NCBI GenBank assembly: GCA_934525595.1
Contig: CAKSZJ010000009.1
Span: forward strand, 1 to 64,000
Source: an uncultured Chiayiivirga sp.
GTDB taxonomy: Bacteria; Pseudomonadota; Gammaproteobacteria; Xanthomonadales; Xanthomonadaceae
Length of the DNA: 64,000 bases
Direction: 5' to 3'
A model generated the notes under the pieces. The model worked only from the letters and a program-made list of their open reading frames with translations, was not told where the DNA came from and did not search any database. Positions 44,147-57,913 of the stretch are shown piece after piece. The position numbers and the translations under genes are program-made. Within the stretch, counting starts at the first letter, position 1. Each line of letters begins with the position of its first letter.

Positions 44147-46723
44147 ATGTCTGACGTCACCGTACGATCCCTTGCCACGTTGGTCGGCACCCCGGTCGAC
44201 AAGCTGCTGGAGCAGCTGGCGGAGGCCGGCATGAGCTTCAGCGGCCCCGATCAGGTCGTGACGCCGACCGAGAAGATCAAGCTGCTTGGCTTCTTGCGCC
44301 GCTCCCACGGTCGCGGCGAAGCCGCTGCGGCCGACGCCGCGCCGCGCCAGATCACCCTCAAACGTCGCAAGATGGAAGAGATCACCGTCGCCGCCGGCAA
44401 GGGCAAGGCCACGGTGAACGTCGAGGTGCGGCAGAAGCGCACCTACGTCAAGCGCGCCGAGATCGAGTCGCCGCTGGACGAGGAGCGCGAGGAGGCGCAG
44501 CGCAAGCTGGCCGAATCGCAGGCCCGCAACGAAGCCGAGAACGCCGCGCTGGAAGGTGCGGACCAGAAGCGTCGCGATGAGCTTGCACGGCAGCGCGCCG
44601 AAGAGGAAGCCGCCGCCGAGCGCGCGCGCCAGGAGGCGGAAGAGGCCGCCCGTCGCGCCGTGGAAGAGGCCACCGCCGCGAGCGACGAGCGCCCGCTCCG
44701 GACGCGCGATGCGGACGAGGACCGTGCGCCGGTGACGCGGCGCGAGCCGGCTCCCGCCCCGCGCAGCGACAAGCCCCGCCCTGCGCGCCCCGCGCGCGGC
44801 GGACGCGCCGGCGAAGGCCCTGCGGGGCGTTCCGGTCGCGGCGAGCTGCATCTTTCCGATGCCGGCAGCGCGCGGCGTGGTGCGAAGAAGAAGCCGACCC
44901 GTCGCGAGGCGGCGCGCGGCGCAAGCTCGGCGCACAGCTTTTCCCGCCCCAGCGCGCCGGTAGTGCGCGAGGTGGCGATCGGTGATTCGATCGTCGTGGC
45001 CGATCTGGCCAACAAGCTGGCGCTCAAGGGCGGCGAGGTGGTCAAGGCGCTCTTCAAGATGGGCGTGATGGCGACGATCAACCAGAGCATCGATCACGAC
45101 ACCGCCGTGCTGGTGGTGGAAGATCTGGGTCATGCCGCGGTCCGGGCTACCGATACCGATGCCGAATCGACCCTGATCGCGCTGGCCGGTGAAGTCCAGG
45201 GCGAGGCCCAGACGCGCCCGCCGGTGGTCACCATCATGGGCCACGTCGACCACGGCAAGACCTCGCTGCTCGATTACCTGCGGCGTACCAAGATTGCCAA
45301 GGGCGAGGCCGGCGGCATCACCCAGCACATCGGCGCCTACCACGTCGAGACGCCCAAGGGCGTGATCAGTTTCCTCGATACCCCCGGCCATGCGGCGTTT
45401 TCGGCGATGCGCGCGCGCGGCGCCAAGCTTACCGACGTGATCGTGCTGGTGGTTGCCGCAGACGATGGCGTGATGCCCCAGACGGTGGAGGCGATCCAGC
45501 ACGCGCGTTCCTCGAACGTGCCGCTGGTGGTGGCGATCAACAAGATCGACAAGTCCGATGCCAATCCCGACCGCGTCAGGCAGGAACTGATCCAGCACGA
45601 GGTGCTGGCCGAGGAATTCGGCGGCGACGTGCAGATGGTGCCGATCTCGGCCAAGCAGGGAACCGGCATCGACGAGCTGCTCGACGCCATCCTGCTGCAG
45701 GCCGAAGTGCTTGAACTCACCGCGGTGCGCGATGCGCGTGCTGCCGGCGTGGTGATCGAATCCTCGCTCGACAAGGGCCGCGGCCCGATGGCCACCGTGC
45801 TGGTGCAGCGCGGCACCCTGAAGAAGGGGGATTACCTGGTGTGCGGCACGCAGTACGGCCGCGTGCGCGCGCTGTTCGACGAGAGCGGCCAGCAGGTGCA
45901 GGAAGCCACCCCGTCGATCCCCGTCGTGGTGCTGGGACTGTCCGGCGTGCCGGATGCGGGCGACGACTTCGTGGTGGTCGAGGACGAACGCCTGGCCAAG
46001 GACGTGGCGCAGCAGCGCGAAGCCAAGCGCCGCGAGACGCGCCTGGTCAAGCAGGCCGGCAATCGCATGGAAGACGTGCTGGCGCAGATGGGCCAGACCG
46101 ACGGCCAGCCGCAGCAGCTCAACCTGGTCATCAAGGCCGACGTGCAGGGTTCTGTGGAGGCACTGCGCCAGTCGCTCACCGCGCTGTCCAACGAACTGAT
46201 CACCATCAACGTCATCACTTCGGGCGTGGGCGGGATTACCGAGTCGGATGCCAACTCGGCGGCAACCGCCAAAGCCACCATCATCGGCTTCAACGTGCGT
46301 GCCGACGCCTCGGCGCGCAAGGTGATCGAGGCCAATGGCCTGGATCTGCGCTACTTCTCGATCATCTACGACGTGATCGACCAGGTGAAGCAGGTGGCGT
46401 CCGGGCTTCTGGGCAAGGAAGTGCGCGAGGAAATCATCGGCCTTGCAGAAGTGCGCGAGGTGTTCCGCTCTTCCAAGTTCGGTGCGGTGGCCGGCTCGAT
46501 CGTGGTCGAAGGCGTGGTCAAGCGCCACAAGCCGATTCGCGTGCTGCGCGACAATACGGTCATCTTCGAGGGTGAGCTGGAGTCGCTGCGTCGCTTCAAG
46601 GACACCGTCGACGAAGTGCGCGCCGGCACCGAGTGCGGCATCGCGGTGCGCCAGTACAACGACGTGCAGCCGGGTGACCAGATCGAATGCTTCGAACGCA
46701 TCGAGGTGGCACGCACGCTGTAA
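44147..46723 (+). CDS. infB: Translation initiation factor IF-2
   Basis: The product (858 residues) has an N-terminal winged-helix IF2N domain (1-55), a long charged, Arg/Glu/Ala-rich linker (about 90-270), a second IF2N-like domain (about 280-345), the GTPase domain with GHVDHGKT at 365-372, DTPGHAAF and NKIDKS, and the C-terminal domains that bind fMet-tRNA. The first helix-turn segment [18 protein letters not shown] is the usual start. IF-2 brings initiator tRNA to the ribosome; the operon begins with that tRNA gene. Confidence 0.97.
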   Translation: MSDVTVRSLATLVGTPVDKLLEQLAEAGMSFSGPDQVVTPTEKIKLLGFLRRSHGRGEAAAADAAPRQITLKRRKMEEITVAAGKGKATVNVEVRQKRTYVKRAEIESPLDEEREEAQRKLAESQARNEAENAALEGADQKRRDELARQRAEEEAAAERARQEAEEAARRAVEEATAASDERPLRTRDADEDRAPVTRREPAPAPRSDKPRPARPARGGRAGEGPAGRSGRGELHLSDAGSARRGAKKKPTRREAARGASSAHSFSRPSAPVVREVAIGDSIVVADLANKLALKGGEVVKALFKMGVMATINQSIDHDTAVLVVEDLGHAAVRATDTDAESTLIALAGEVQGEAQTRPPVVTIMGHVDHGKTSLLDYLRRTKIAKGEAGGITQHIGAYHVETPKGVISFLDTPGHAAFSAMRARGAKLTDVIVLVVAADDGVMPQTVEAIQHARSSNVPLVVAINKIDKSDANPDRVRQELIQHEVLAEEFGGDVQMVPISAKQGTGIDELLDAILLQAEVLELTAVRDARAAGVVIESSLDKGRGPMATVLVQRGTLKKGDYLVCGTQYGRVRALFDESGQQVQEATPSIPVVVLGLSGVPDAGDDFVVVEDERLAKDVAQQREAKRRETRLVKQAGNRMEDVLAQMGQTDGQPQQLNLVIKADVQGSVEALRQSLTALSNELITINVITSGVGGITESDANSAATAKATIIGFNVRADASARKVIEANGLDLRYFSIIYDVIDQVKQVASGLLGKEVREEIIGLAEVREVFRSSKFGAVAGSIVVEGVVKRHKPIRVLRDNTVIFEGELESLRRFKDTVDEVRAGTECGIAVRQYNDVQPGDQIECFERIEVARTL

Positions 46724-46831
46724 CGCAAGGCCGGGGTCGGAGCCCAGGGATCGGAGGCAACGCCGGAACCGGAGCCCTCGCGACTCTTCCCGGCCTCCGA
46801 TTCCCAGCCTACCGGCTCCGAGGAGGTATCC

Positions 46832-47191
46832 ATGCCCGCCAAGTCTTTCCAACGCACCGATCGCGTCTCCGCCCAGCTTCGCCGCGATCTCGGCGAGCTG
46901 GTGCACGCGGCCGTGCGCGATCATGCGCTGCCTTCGGCCAGCGTCTCCGATGTCGAAGTCACGCGCGATCTCGCGCATGCCAAGGTGTTCGTCACTGCGC
47001 TCGATGCGACGCGGTCGGTCGAGGTGGTGAAGGCGCTCAACGGGCTGGCGCGCGAGCTGCGCTTCGAGCTGGGTCGCCGGGTGCGGCTGCGCACGGTTCC
47101 CGAGCTGCACTTCCACTACGACGATTCGGTCGATCGCGGCGAGCGCATCGAGGCGCTGCTGCGCGAGGACCAGGATCGCGGGAATGCCTGA
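46832..47191 (+). CDS. rbfA: Ribosome-binding factor A
   Basis: This 119-residue KH-like protein is needed for processing of the 16S rRNA 5' end and for cold adaptation. Family segments RVSAQLRRDLGELVH and VPELHFHYDDSVDRG are present. The start has GAGGAGG nine bases upstream. It follows infB after 108 bp of GC-rich sequence containing several TCGGAG-like repeats, with no clear terminator. Confidence 0.95.
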   Translation: MPAKSFQRTDRVSAQLRRDLGELVHAAVRDHALPSASVSDVEVTRDLAHAKVFVTALDATRSVEVVKALNGLARELRFELGRRVRLRTVPELHFHYDDSVDRGERIEALLREDQDRGNA

Positions 47192-47215
47192 TCGGGCGTT
47201 TCCTGACGCCGCACG

Positions 47216-48133
47216 ATGACGCCTTCCCCTTCGCGCGCTTGGCGTCCGGTTCACGGCATCGTGCTGCTGGACAAGCCACAAGGCCTCAGCTCCAACCAGG
47301 CGCTGCAGCGGGTCCGGCGCATTTTCGACGCCGAGAAGGGTGGCCACACCGGCGCGCTCGACCCGCTGGCGACCGGCCTGCTTCCGATCTGCCTGGGCGA
47401 GGCGACCAAGATCGCCGGGCTGCTGCTGGAGGGCGACAAGTGCTATCTCGCGCGCGTTGCGCTGGGCGTCGAAACCGATACCGATGATGCGGAAGGTCGC
47501 ATGCTGCAGCAGCGCCCGGTGCCGGCGCTGGATCACGAGCGGGTGGCGGCGGCGTTGACGCCCTTCATCGGCCGCATCCGCCAGGCCCCGCCGCGCTACA
47601 GCGCCCTCAAGCAGGGCGGCGAGCCGCTCTACCGCAAGGCGCGGCGGGGCGAAGAGTTCGAGGTGCCCGAGCGCGAGGTCACTGTCCACGCCATCACGCT
47701 GCGCGACATGGGCGAGGACTGGCTTGATCTGGAGGTCACCTGCGGCAGCGGCACCTATATCCGCAGTCTGGCGCGCGACCTCGGGCGCGATCTGGGCTGC
47801 GGCGGGCACATTGCGGCGCTGCGCCGGCGGTGGGTGGAGCCGTTTCGCGCGCCGCACATGTTCACACTGGAGGATCTGGCGGAACGGGCGCAGTCCGGGC
47901 CTGCCGGACTCGATGCCGTATTGCTGCCGATCGAGGCCGGCCTGGCGCACTGGCCCCGCATCACGCTGGATCCGGACCAGGCGCAGCGCCTTCGCCAGGG
48001 CCAGCGCTTTGCGGTTGCGGCGGCCGACGGAGCGCTGCTTGCGCTGGATTCCGATGGGTGCGCCCTGGGTCTGGTGGACGTGGTGCTCGGCGAGCTGCGC
48101 GTGCGTCGCTTGTTCCAGCTTCCTGCGGCGTGA
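47216..48133 (+). CDS. truB: tRNA pseudouridine(55) synthase
   Basis: This 305-residue TruB forms pseudouridine 55 in the T loop of all elongator tRNAs. The catalytic Asp is D49 in [13 protein letters not shown]. Later motifs are [26 protein letters not shown] and a C-terminal PUA domain. In E. coli rpsO and pnp follow; here a tRNA-Thr gene with its own promoter follows, so the operon probably ends here. Confidence 0.96.
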   Translation: MTPSPSRAWRPVHGIVLLDKPQGLSSNQALQRVRRIFDAEKGGHTGALDPLATGLLPICLGEATKIAGLLLEGDKCYLARVALGVETDTDDAEGRMLQQRPVPALDHERVAAALTPFIGRIRQAPPRYSALKQGGEPLYRKARRGEEFEVPEREVTVHAITLRDMGEDWLDLEVTCGSGTYIRSLARDLGRDLGCGGHIAALRRRWVEPFRAPHMFTLEDLAERAQSGPAGLDAVLLPIEAGLAHWPRITLDPDQAQRLRQGQRFAVAAADGALLALDSDGCALGLVDVVLGELRVRRLFQLPAA

Positions 48134-48206
48134 TCCAGTGCGGCTGACGGCTTCGCAGATGCCGGCGTCGGGCGTCGCCGGAAAGGTGGCCGTGGCGGTG
48201 CGGGAA

Positions 48207-48235
48207 TTGACCCCCTTCCGGCATCACCCTACAAT
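48207..48235 (+). promoter_or_regulatory. Sigma-70 promoter of tRNA-Thr
   Basis: TTGACC (48207-48212) and TACAAT (48230-48235) are separated by 17 bp and followed by a GC-rich GCGCGGC stretch. The start site is expected near 48241, five bases before the tRNA. Confidence 0.88.
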
Positions 48236-48245
48236 GCGCGGCTTC

Positions 48246-48321
48246 GCCGGAATAGCTCAGTTGGTAGAGCGGCGCATTCGTAATGCGTAGGTCGTAGGTT
48301 CGATTCCTATTTCCGGCACCA
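48246..48321 (+). tRNA. tRNA-Thr (CGU), 76 nt with encoded CCA
   Basis: The acceptor stem GCCGGAA/TTCCGGC is perfect. The D arm is GCTC-AGTTGGTA-GAGC. The anticodon loop TTCGTAA gives CGU, reading ACG codons. The T arm is GTAGG-TTCGATT-CCTAT (one G-T pair), with discriminator A and CCA in the DNA. Confidence 0.95.
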
Positions 48322-48357
48322 CACAAGGCGTCGCGTCCGTTCGCGCGTCGCTCGAAA

Positions 48358-48388
48358 GCCCGCAGGACTCCGCGCTTGCGGGTTTTTT
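48358..48388 (+). terminator. Intrinsic terminator after tRNA-Thr
   Basis: The stem CCCGCA/TGCGGG with a 12-base loop is followed by six T residues (48383-48388). It lies about 37 bp after the tRNA. Confidence 0.85.
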
Positions 48389-48589
48389 CGTTGAGCGGAT
48401 CCAGCCGCCGCCTTTGCCGTGCGTGCGGGTCGAACCGGCATCCCGTCCTCCGCCGCAGGGCCGGCCGGGCACTGCGGCGAACGTGCGGAGCGCCTCCGCC
48501 CGGGGCGGGATCGCACCATCGGGCATTCCCCGGAGCGGCGCATTGCGCCGACACCGGGCGAACCGAAACCACGGAGCCCAGAGTTCCCC

Positions 48590-49177
48590 ATGACCACGCT
48601 TTCCGCTGCGATCCTGTTGTTCCTGATCCTCGATCCGCTTGGCAACGTGCCGGTGTTCCTGAGCCTGCTGCGCGATCTGCCGCCGCGGCGGCAGCGCTGG
48701 GTGCTGGCGCGCGAACTGCTGATCGCGCTCGGGGTGCTGCTGCTGTTCCTGTTCGCTGGCCAGGCGATCCTTGCCGCCATGCACCTGCGCGAGGAATCGG
48801 TTTCCATCGCCGGCGGCATCGTGCTGTTCCTGATCGGCTTGCGCATGATCTTTCCCCCGGCGGAGGGCCTGCTCGGGCACCAGCCGGAAGGGGAGCCCTT
48901 CATCGTCCCGATGGCCATCCCGCTGATCGCAGGTCCGTCCGGGATGGCGGCAGTGATCCTGATGGCCAGCAACGACCCCGCGCGGCTGGGCGACTGGGCG
49001 CTGGCCCTGCTGATGGCATGGTGGGCCACCGCGGCCATCCTGTTCTCCGCGACCTTCCTTTACAAAGTGCTGGGCCGGCAGGTGCTGACCGCGGTGGAGC
49101 GGCTGATGGGCATGCTGCTGGTGGCGCTGTCGGTGCAGATGCTGCTGGACGGCGTGCGCGCCTACCTCGGCGGGTGA
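48590..49177 (+). CDS. MarC family membrane protein (YhgN-like)
   Basis: This 195-residue protein has about six membrane helices in two related halves, with the MarC/UPF0056 motifs LFLILDPLGNVPVFL near the N-terminus and IPLIAGPSGMAAVI in the second half. The start at 48590 fits the family; the open frame upstream is not coding. MarC proteins are integral membrane proteins of unknown transport role and are no longer linked to drug resistance. A GC-rich hairpin without a T-tract follows at about 49202. Confidence 0.85.
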   Translation: MTTLSAAILLFLILDPLGNVPVFLSLLRDLPPRRQRWVLARELLIALGVLLLFLFAGQAILAAMHLREESVSIAGGIVLFLIGLRMIFPPAEGLLGHQPEGEPFIVPMAIPLIAGPSGMAAVILMASNDPARLGDWALALLMAWWATAAILFSATFLYKVLGRQVLTAVERLMGMLLVALSVQMLLDGVRAYLGG

Positions 49178-49503
49178 GCGCCTTGTTGCACGGCACGGCT
49201 CCCGGCGGGATTTGGCCCGCCGAAAGCACGGCATGCGCGCGGCTGCCGCAGCGCTGGGCCGCGACTTCGAGTGCCAGGCCGACTTCCTCCCGGAAGTAGC
49301 AAAATCGTCATGAAGTTCGGTTAAACTGTGGTTAAAGCACGTCCGGACATGGGGACTGGCCGGTTCGGCGGCAGCAAGCAAGACCAGTACAGCCAGTTCG
49401 GAAAGGTATGACCGGCATCCACGCAGGCGCGTCGATGCGGGCGTGGATCGGGTGGCACCGCCGCACGACCAACGACACAACGTCAGGCAACCAGGGCAAA
49501 TCC
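49178..49503 (+). other. Leader region of the Oar-type receptor
   Basis: These 326 bp before the large TonB receptor hold no gene. An AT-richer patch at about 49295-49345 (GTTCGGTTAAACTGTGGTTAAAG) is the likeliest promoter zone, but I cannot place -35 and -10 boxes with confidence. A 5' untranslated region of more than 100 bases would follow. No riboswitch fold was recognised. Confidence 0.45.
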
Positions 49504-52500
49504 ATGAAAAAACAACTCCGTATCAAGCATCTCGCCGGCGCGCTCGCCGTTCTCCTGATGACTGCACCGGCCTATGCGCAGCAGACATCGTCCAACCTTG
49601 CCGGTCGCGTGACCGACAACGAGGGGGCACCGCTGGTCGGGGCCGAGGTCATCATCGTGCATGCGCCTTCGGGCACCACCAGCCGCGCCGTCACCGACGG
49701 CCAGGGTCGCTATACCGCGCGCGGCCTGCGCGTGGGCGGCCCGTACACGGTCACTGTCACCCGTGACGGCTTCCGGGGTGAAGCTGCCGAGAACGTCTAC
49801 CTCGCACTGGGTGAAACCTCTGCGCTGAACGTGGATCTGGATACCGCCGCCACCACGCTGGAAGCCGTGCAGGTGGTTGCCGGTGTCAGCAGCGCCGTGT
49901 TTTCCCCGGACGCCATCGGCACCGGCACCAACGTGACGCGCGAGCAGATCGAGGCGCTGCCGTCGATTGGCCGCAACATCCAGGACTACATGCGTCTTGA
50001 TCCGCGCCTGGCGCAGACCAGCAAGGGGCGTGGCGAAATCTCCGCCGGTGGCCAGAACACCCGCTTCAACTCCATCCTGATCGATGGCGTTTCCTCGTCC
50101 GACACCTTCGGTCTGGAGTCCAACAACTTCCCGACCATGCGTCAGCCGGTGTCCATCGACGCGATCCAGGAAGTCAAGGTCGCCCTGGCCGACTACGACG
50201 TGGGCATCACCGGCGCCACCGGCGCGGTCGTCAATGCCGTTACCCGTTCGGGTACCAACGATTTCTCCGGTTCGGTGTACTACACCTATCGCGATGCCGA
50301 CTGGGTGCGCGACAACGCCGATGGCAGCAAGTTCAACGGCTTCAATGACGAAGAAACCTACGGCGGCACCTTCGGTGGCCCGCTGATCAAGGATCGCCTG
50401 TTCTTCTTCGCCAACTACGAAAAATTCACCCGCTCCGCGCCCGGTACCACCGTCAGCGCGCTGGCTTCCAACATCACCGCCGCCGACATCACCGAAGCGC
50501 AGCGCATTGCGCGCGAGGTCTGGGGTTTCGATGCCGGTACGTCGAATGCTCCGGAAGACCTGAAGACCGAGGTCGAGGAATACGCGGTCAAGTTCGACTG
50601 GAACATCAGCGAGGATCATCGTGCGTCGTTCCGCTACAGCAATCTTCAGCAGTCCGACGTGTTCCTGTATGGCTTCAGCAACACGGGCCGCTCGCTCAGC
50701 ACCAACTGGAGCGTGACCGACAAGGAAGTGGAAAGCCTGGTCGTCCAGCTTTTCAGCGACTGGAGCGACAACTTCTCCACCGAGTTCAAGGTCAGCACGC
50801 GCGACTATTCCTCGGTCCGCAACCCGTTCTCGCGCCTGCCCGCGATCGGCATCGCGTTTGGTCAGCCCAACCCGAACACGGGTGCGCCGACCACGCCGTT
50901 CCTGAACTTCGGTACCGACTCGTTCAGCCACGTCAACGTGCTGGAAACCGACACCCTCAACATCTTCGGTGCCGGTACCTACTTTGCCAACGATCACGAA
51001 CTCAAGTTCGGTTTCGACTACGAAGACAACGGCATCCTCAACATCTTCGGCCAGAACCTGTTCGGCAGCTACACCTTCGCCTCGCTGGAAGACTTCGCTG
51101 CGGGCCGTTACTGGGCCTACAGCTCCAACGCGCCGCAGCCCGGTCAGCCGCTCAACTCGATCGCCGCCGACTACAACCACAAGAACCTCGGCCTGTTCCT
51201 GCAGGATCGCTGGTCGGTCACCTACAACCTCAGTCTGATGTTCGGTCTGCGCTATGACCGCATCTCGCTGAGCGATGATCCGGCGGCCAACGCGCTCGTC
51301 AGCCGCGTCTTCGGCCTCAGCAACTCCTACACCCCGGATGGCAGCGGGTTGTTCCAGCCGCGCTTCGGCTTCAACTACACCTTCGATACCGATCGCCCGA
51401 CCCAGCTTCGCGGCGGCATCGGCTTGTTCCAGGGCGCTGCGGCCAACGTCTGGATCGGCAACTCCTTTGCCAATACCGGGCAGAATCTGATCGGCTACGC
51501 CACCCCGGCCTTCGGCAATCTCTCCGAGGAGCAGCGCCAGGCGATCCGCGATCTGTATCCGTTCTCGCCGAACCCGGACAACCAGCCGCAGCCCAGCGCC
51601 ACCCAGGTGATTCCGGTCAATCTGATGGAAGATGGCTTCACCCAGCCTTCCGTCTGGAAGGCCAACATCGCGCTCGATCACGAGCTGCCCTGGCACGGCA
51701 TCGTCGCTTCGGGTGAACTTCTGGTCACCAACGTCAAGAACGGCCTGCACTATGAGCGCCTGGATCTTGGTGCGCCGACCGGTGTGGGTCAGGACGGGCG
51801 CATGTTGTACTGGGCCAATCTCGCTACCGGTGGCGGCTCCCGCGCCAACCAGCAGGCGGCGATCCAGGCCCTGCGCGCTTCCGGCCAGTTGCCGCCCGGT
51901 TACGAAAACGTGGTCGGCTGGCACGGCGATGGTGTGATCTATCTGAAGAACACCAACAAGGGCGAATCGACGCAGCTGACGCTTTCGCTCAACAAGCCGC
52001 TGCTCGATACCTGGGCGTGGAGTGTGGCCTACACCTACACCCATGCCGAGGAAGTCAGCCCGCTGACCAGTTCGCGCGCCATCTCCAACTGGAACGGTCG
52101 CATGATCTTCCAGCCCAACGAAGAGCTGTCCTCGCGCTCCAACTACGAGATTCGCGACCGCTTCACCGGCTCGCTGACCTGGCAGAAGTCGTTCTTCGGT
52201 AACTACAACACCACTGCCTCGTTGTTTTACGAAGGCCGTACCGGCAAGCCCTACAGCTGGCGCTTCAGCAACGACGCCAATGGCGATGGTTACACCAACG
52301 ACCTGTTCTACGTGCCTGCAGGCCGCGGTGACGTGATCTTCACCGGTGGTGAGGCGATGGAAACTGCCTTCTTCGACTGGCTGGCAACGCAGCCCGATCT
52401 GGCGCGCTACGCCGGTTCGGTGGTGGACCGTAACAGCTCGCGCTCCAAGTGGGTCAACAGCTTCGATCTGCGCCTCAGCCAGGAGCTTCCGGGCTTCTTC

Positions 52501-52761
52501 CGGGATCACAAGTCCGAGATCTGGCTTGATATCCAGAACATCGGCAACCTGATCAACAAGGACTGGGGACAGGTCTACGAAGTCGGCTTCCCGCTGGGCC
52601 GCAACGTGCTCCAGGCCCAGGGCGTCGATCCGGCAACCGGCAGGTACCGCTACAACTTCAACCCCAATACCGTGGGTGTGATGGACCTGTACGACAACCA
52701 GGATCAGACCAAGGGCGTGTCACGCTGGCAGCTGCAGGTGGGCTTCCGCTACAAGTTCTGA
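49504..52761 (+). CDS. Oar-type TonB-dependent outer-membrane receptor
   Basis: The 1085-residue protein has a signal peptide (1-25, cleavage after AYA), a carboxypeptidase-regulatory-like Ig domain (about 28-115, SNLAGRVTDNEGAPLVGAE), a plug domain (about 130-245) and a long beta-barrel that ends in VGFRYKF with the terminal Phe. This is the Oar family, abundant in Xanthomonadales, where some members import peptides, oligosaccharides or help secrete proteases. Its codon use is less GC-extreme than its neighbours, with many optimal codons, which fits high expression. It is monocistronic with its own terminator. Confidence 0.93.
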   Translation: MKKQLRIKHLAGALAVLLMTAPAYAQQTSSNLAGRVTDNEGAPLVGAEVIIVHAPSGTTSRAVTDGQGRYTARGLRVGGPYTVTVTRDGFRGEAAENVYLALGETSALNVDLDTAATTLEAVQVVAGVSSAVFSPDAIGTGTNVTREQIEALPSIGRNIQDYMRLDPRLAQTSKGRGEISAGGQNTRFNSILIDGVSSSDTFGLESNNFPTMRQPVSIDAIQEVKVALADYDVGITGATGAVVNAVTRSGTNDFSGSVYYTYRDADWVRDNADGSKFNGFNDEETYGGTFGGPLIKDRLFFFANYEKFTRSAPGTTVSALASNITAADITEAQRIAREVWGFDAGTSNAPEDLKTEVEEYAVKFDWNISEDHRASFRYSNLQQSDVFLYGFSNTGRSLSTNWSVTDKEVESLVVQLFSDWSDNFSTEFKVSTRDYSSVRNPFSRLPAIGIAFGQPNPNTGAPTTPFLNFGTDSFSHVNVLETDTLNIFGAGTYFANDHELKFGFDYEDNGILNIFGQNLFGSYTFASLEDFAAGRYWAYSSNAPQPGQPLNSIAADYNHKNLGLFLQDRWSVTYNLSLMFGLRYDRISLSDDPAANALVSRVFGLSNSYTPDGSGLFQPRFGFNYTFDTDRPTQLRGGIGLFQGAAANVWIGNSFANTGQNLIGYATPAFGNLSEEQRQAIRDLYPFSPNPDNQPQPSATQVIPVNLMEDGFTQPSVWKANIALDHELPWHGIVASGELLVTNVKNGLHYERLDLGAPTGVGQDGRMLYWANLATGGGSRANQQAAIQALRASGQLPPGYENVVGWHGDGVIYLKNTNKGESTQLTLSLNKPLLDTWAWSVAYTYTHAEEVSPLTSSRAISNWNGRMIFQPNEELSSRSNYEIRDRFTGSLTWQKSFFGNYNTTASLFYEGRTGKPYSWRFSNDANGDGYTNDLFYVPAGRGDVIFTGGEAMETAFFDWLATQPDLARYAGSVVDRNSSRSKWVNSFDLRLSQELPGFFRDHKSEIWLDIQNIGNLINKDWGQVYEVGFPLGRNVLQAQGVDPATGRYRYNFNPNTVGVMDLYDNQDQTKGVSRWQLQVGFRYKF

Positions 52762-52790
52762 TCGCGATTCGTTGCAACACGCAGCATTGG

Positions 52791-52822
52791 AAACGGCCGG
52801 CTTGTCCGGCCGTTTCTTTTTT
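52791..52822 (+). terminator. Intrinsic terminator after the Oar receptor
   Basis: The stem AAACGGCCGG/CCGGCCGTTT (loop CTTGT) is followed by CTTTTTT. It lies 30 bp after the receptor stop and is the clearest terminator in the window. Confidence 0.9.
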
Positions 52823-52997
52823 GTCCTGATGGCATGCACCTGTGGACGCTGCCTCGTCCGGCCAGTAAAATCCGCGCTCGCCCAATCCCCCTTCACCCAG
52901 CCTGCGGCCAGCCCCGCGCCGGCGGCAGGTTTTCGCGCAGCCTGCCGCCGGAAAACCGGCCAGGCAGGCCTGATAGAACCTTCACGAGGCGAGTCCT

Positions 52998-54170
52998 GTG
53001 CCCCAACCTGCACTTCTTGCCCTGGCCGACGGTACCGTCTTGCACGGGACCTCCTTCGGTGCTCCCGGGCTGCGCGCCGGCGAAGTGGTGTTCAACACCG
53101 CGATGACCGGCTATCAGGAAATCCTGACGGATCCGTCCTACGCCCGACAGATCGTCACGCTGACCTATCCCCACATCGGCAATACCGGCTGCACGCCGCA
53201 GGACGACGAGGCGCGCGCCATCCACACCAGCGGCCTTGTGGTGCGAGAACGCCCTGCGCCAGCGAGCAGCTGGCGCAGCGCGACGGACCTGGGTGACTGG
53301 CTGGCGGCGCGCGACGTGGTGGCCGTGGCCGGCATCGATACACGCCGGCTGACCCGCATCCTGCGCGAGCGCGGCGCCCAGGCCGGCTGCGTGATGGCCG
53401 GCCCGGCGCTGGACGTCGAGGCCGCGATTGCGGCGGCGCGGGCCTTTCCCGGCCTGGACGGGATGGATCTGGCAAAGGAGGTCAGCACGACAGCGCCCTA
53501 CGCCTGGAGCGAGGGCTCGCTCGACCTCGATGCCAACCGCTTCACCTCGCCAGCGCCGCGCTTCCACGTGGTGGCCTACGATTTCGGCGTCAAGCTCAAC
53601 ATCCTTCGCCTGCTGGTGGACGCCGGCTGCCGCGTCACCGTAGTGCCGGCACAGACGCCCGCCAGCGAGGCGCTGGCGCTGAATCCCGACGGCATCTTCC
53701 TCTCCAACGGCCCGGGCGACCCGCAGGCCTGCGGTTACGCGATCGAGGCGATCCGCGAGTACATCGCCGCACGGATTCCGCTGTTCGGCATTTGCCTCGG
53801 CCATCAGCTGCTGGCGCTGGCCGTGGGTGCACGCACCGTGAAGATGCCGCATGGCCACCACGGCGCCAATCATCCGGTGCAGGAGCTGGCGTCCGGGCGG
53901 GTGATGATCTCCAGCCAGAACCACGGCTTTGCGGTGGACGAATCCAGCCTACCGGACGGCGTGCGCGCCACCCACCGCTCGCTCTTCGATGGCAGCAATC
54001 AGGGGCTTGAACTGGCCGACGCGCCGGCCTTCAGCTTCCAGGGCCATCCCGAAGCCTCCCCGGGCCCGGCGGATGTGGGCGGGTTGTTTGCGCGATTTGT
54101 GGGGCTGATGGAGGTCGGGGGCAAGCTGCGCAAACGCCTTTCCGCTGACTTCCCGGCCTCCGGCCCCTGA
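52998..54170 (+). CDS. carA: Carbamoyl-phosphate synthase small subunit
   Basis: This 390-residue glutaminase subunit has an N-terminal CPSase domain and a C-terminal class I amidotransferase domain with the nucleophile C266 in FGICLGHQ and the His/Glu pair in [11 protein letters not shown]. It supplies ammonia to CarB for arginine and pyrimidine synthesis. The start is GTG at 52998 with GAGGCGAG upstream; no ATG in frame gives a normal N-terminus. It starts a tight operon with carB, greA, rpfE and recJ. Confidence 0.96.
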   Translation: MPQPALLALADGTVLHGTSFGAPGLRAGEVVFNTAMTGYQEILTDPSYARQIVTLTYPHIGNTGCTPQDDEARAIHTSGLVVRERPAPASSWRSATDLGDWLAARDVVAVAGIDTRRLTRILRERGAQAGCVMAGPALDVEAAIAAARAFPGLDGMDLAKEVSTTAPYAWSEGSLDLDANRFTSPAPRFHVVAYDFGVKLNILRLLVDAGCRVTVVPAQTPASEALALNPDGIFLSNGPGDPQACGYAIEAIREYIAARIPLFGICLGHQLLALAVGARTVKMPHGHHGANHPVQELASGRVMISSQNHGFAVDESSLPDGVRATHRSLFDGSNQGLELADAPAFSFQGHPEASPGPADVGGLFARFVGLMEVGGKLRKRLSADFPASGP

Positions 54171-54185
54171 ACCCTGGTCCCCGAC

Positions 54186-57430
<3,245 letters not shown>

Positions 57431-57434
<4 letters not shown>

Positions 57435-57904
57435 GGCCACCAATGACCACCCAGGGCGCGCAGCGGCTGCGCCAGGAACTGGACCATCTCAAGAGCGTGA
57501 AGCGGCCCGAGGTGATTGCCGCCATCGCCGAGGCGCGCGCCCATGGCGATCTGAAGGAGAACGCCGAGTACCACGCCGCGCGCGAGCAGCAGGGGTTCAT
57601 CGAAGGACGCATTCAGGAGCTGGAGTCGGGCCTGTCCAACGCGCAGCTGATCGATATCGCCACGCTCGACGTGGGCACCCGGATCGTGTTCGGCGCGACG
57701 GTCGAGCTGATCGACGAGGACAGCGGCGAGGACGTCACCTATCAGATCGTGGGCGAACTGGAGGCCGACATCCGGCTCGGCCTCATCTCGATCACCGCAC
57801 CGATCTCGCGTGCGCTGATCGGGCGCAGCGAGGGCGACGTGGTGCAGATCGAGGCGCCCGGCGGTCGGCGCAGCTATGAGATCGTCGCGGTGCGCTACGG
57901 CTGA
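57431..57904 (+). CDS. greA: Transcript cleavage factor GreA
   Basis: The 157-residue product has an N-terminal coiled coil (about 8-77) with the tip motif [18 protein letters not shown], whose acidic residues support RNA cleavage in backtracked RNA polymerase, and a C-terminal FKBP-like domain ending [19 protein letters not shown] at 57431 in a GTGA overlap with carB gives the same N-terminal length as E. coli GreA (158). An ATG at 57443 is the alternative. Confidence 0.93.
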
Positions 57905-57913
57905 CCGGCGGTG

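Noticed and set aside
44099..47950. A 1283-codon open frame on the minus strand opposite infB, rbfA and truB
   Set aside because: Its sequence is a low-complexity shadow (GLG, HHG, RHL-rich) and no domain is visible. The plus-strand genes account for the region fully.
49202..49222. GC-rich hairpin after MarC as a terminator
   Set aside because: A CGGCGGG/CCCGCCG stem exists but is followed by AAAGC rather than T residues, so termination cannot be claimed.
49483..52509. A 1008-codon minus-strand open frame opposite the Oar receptor
   Set aside because: Antisense of a receptor with a signal peptide, plug, barrel and terminal Phe. The antisense product has no recognisable domain.
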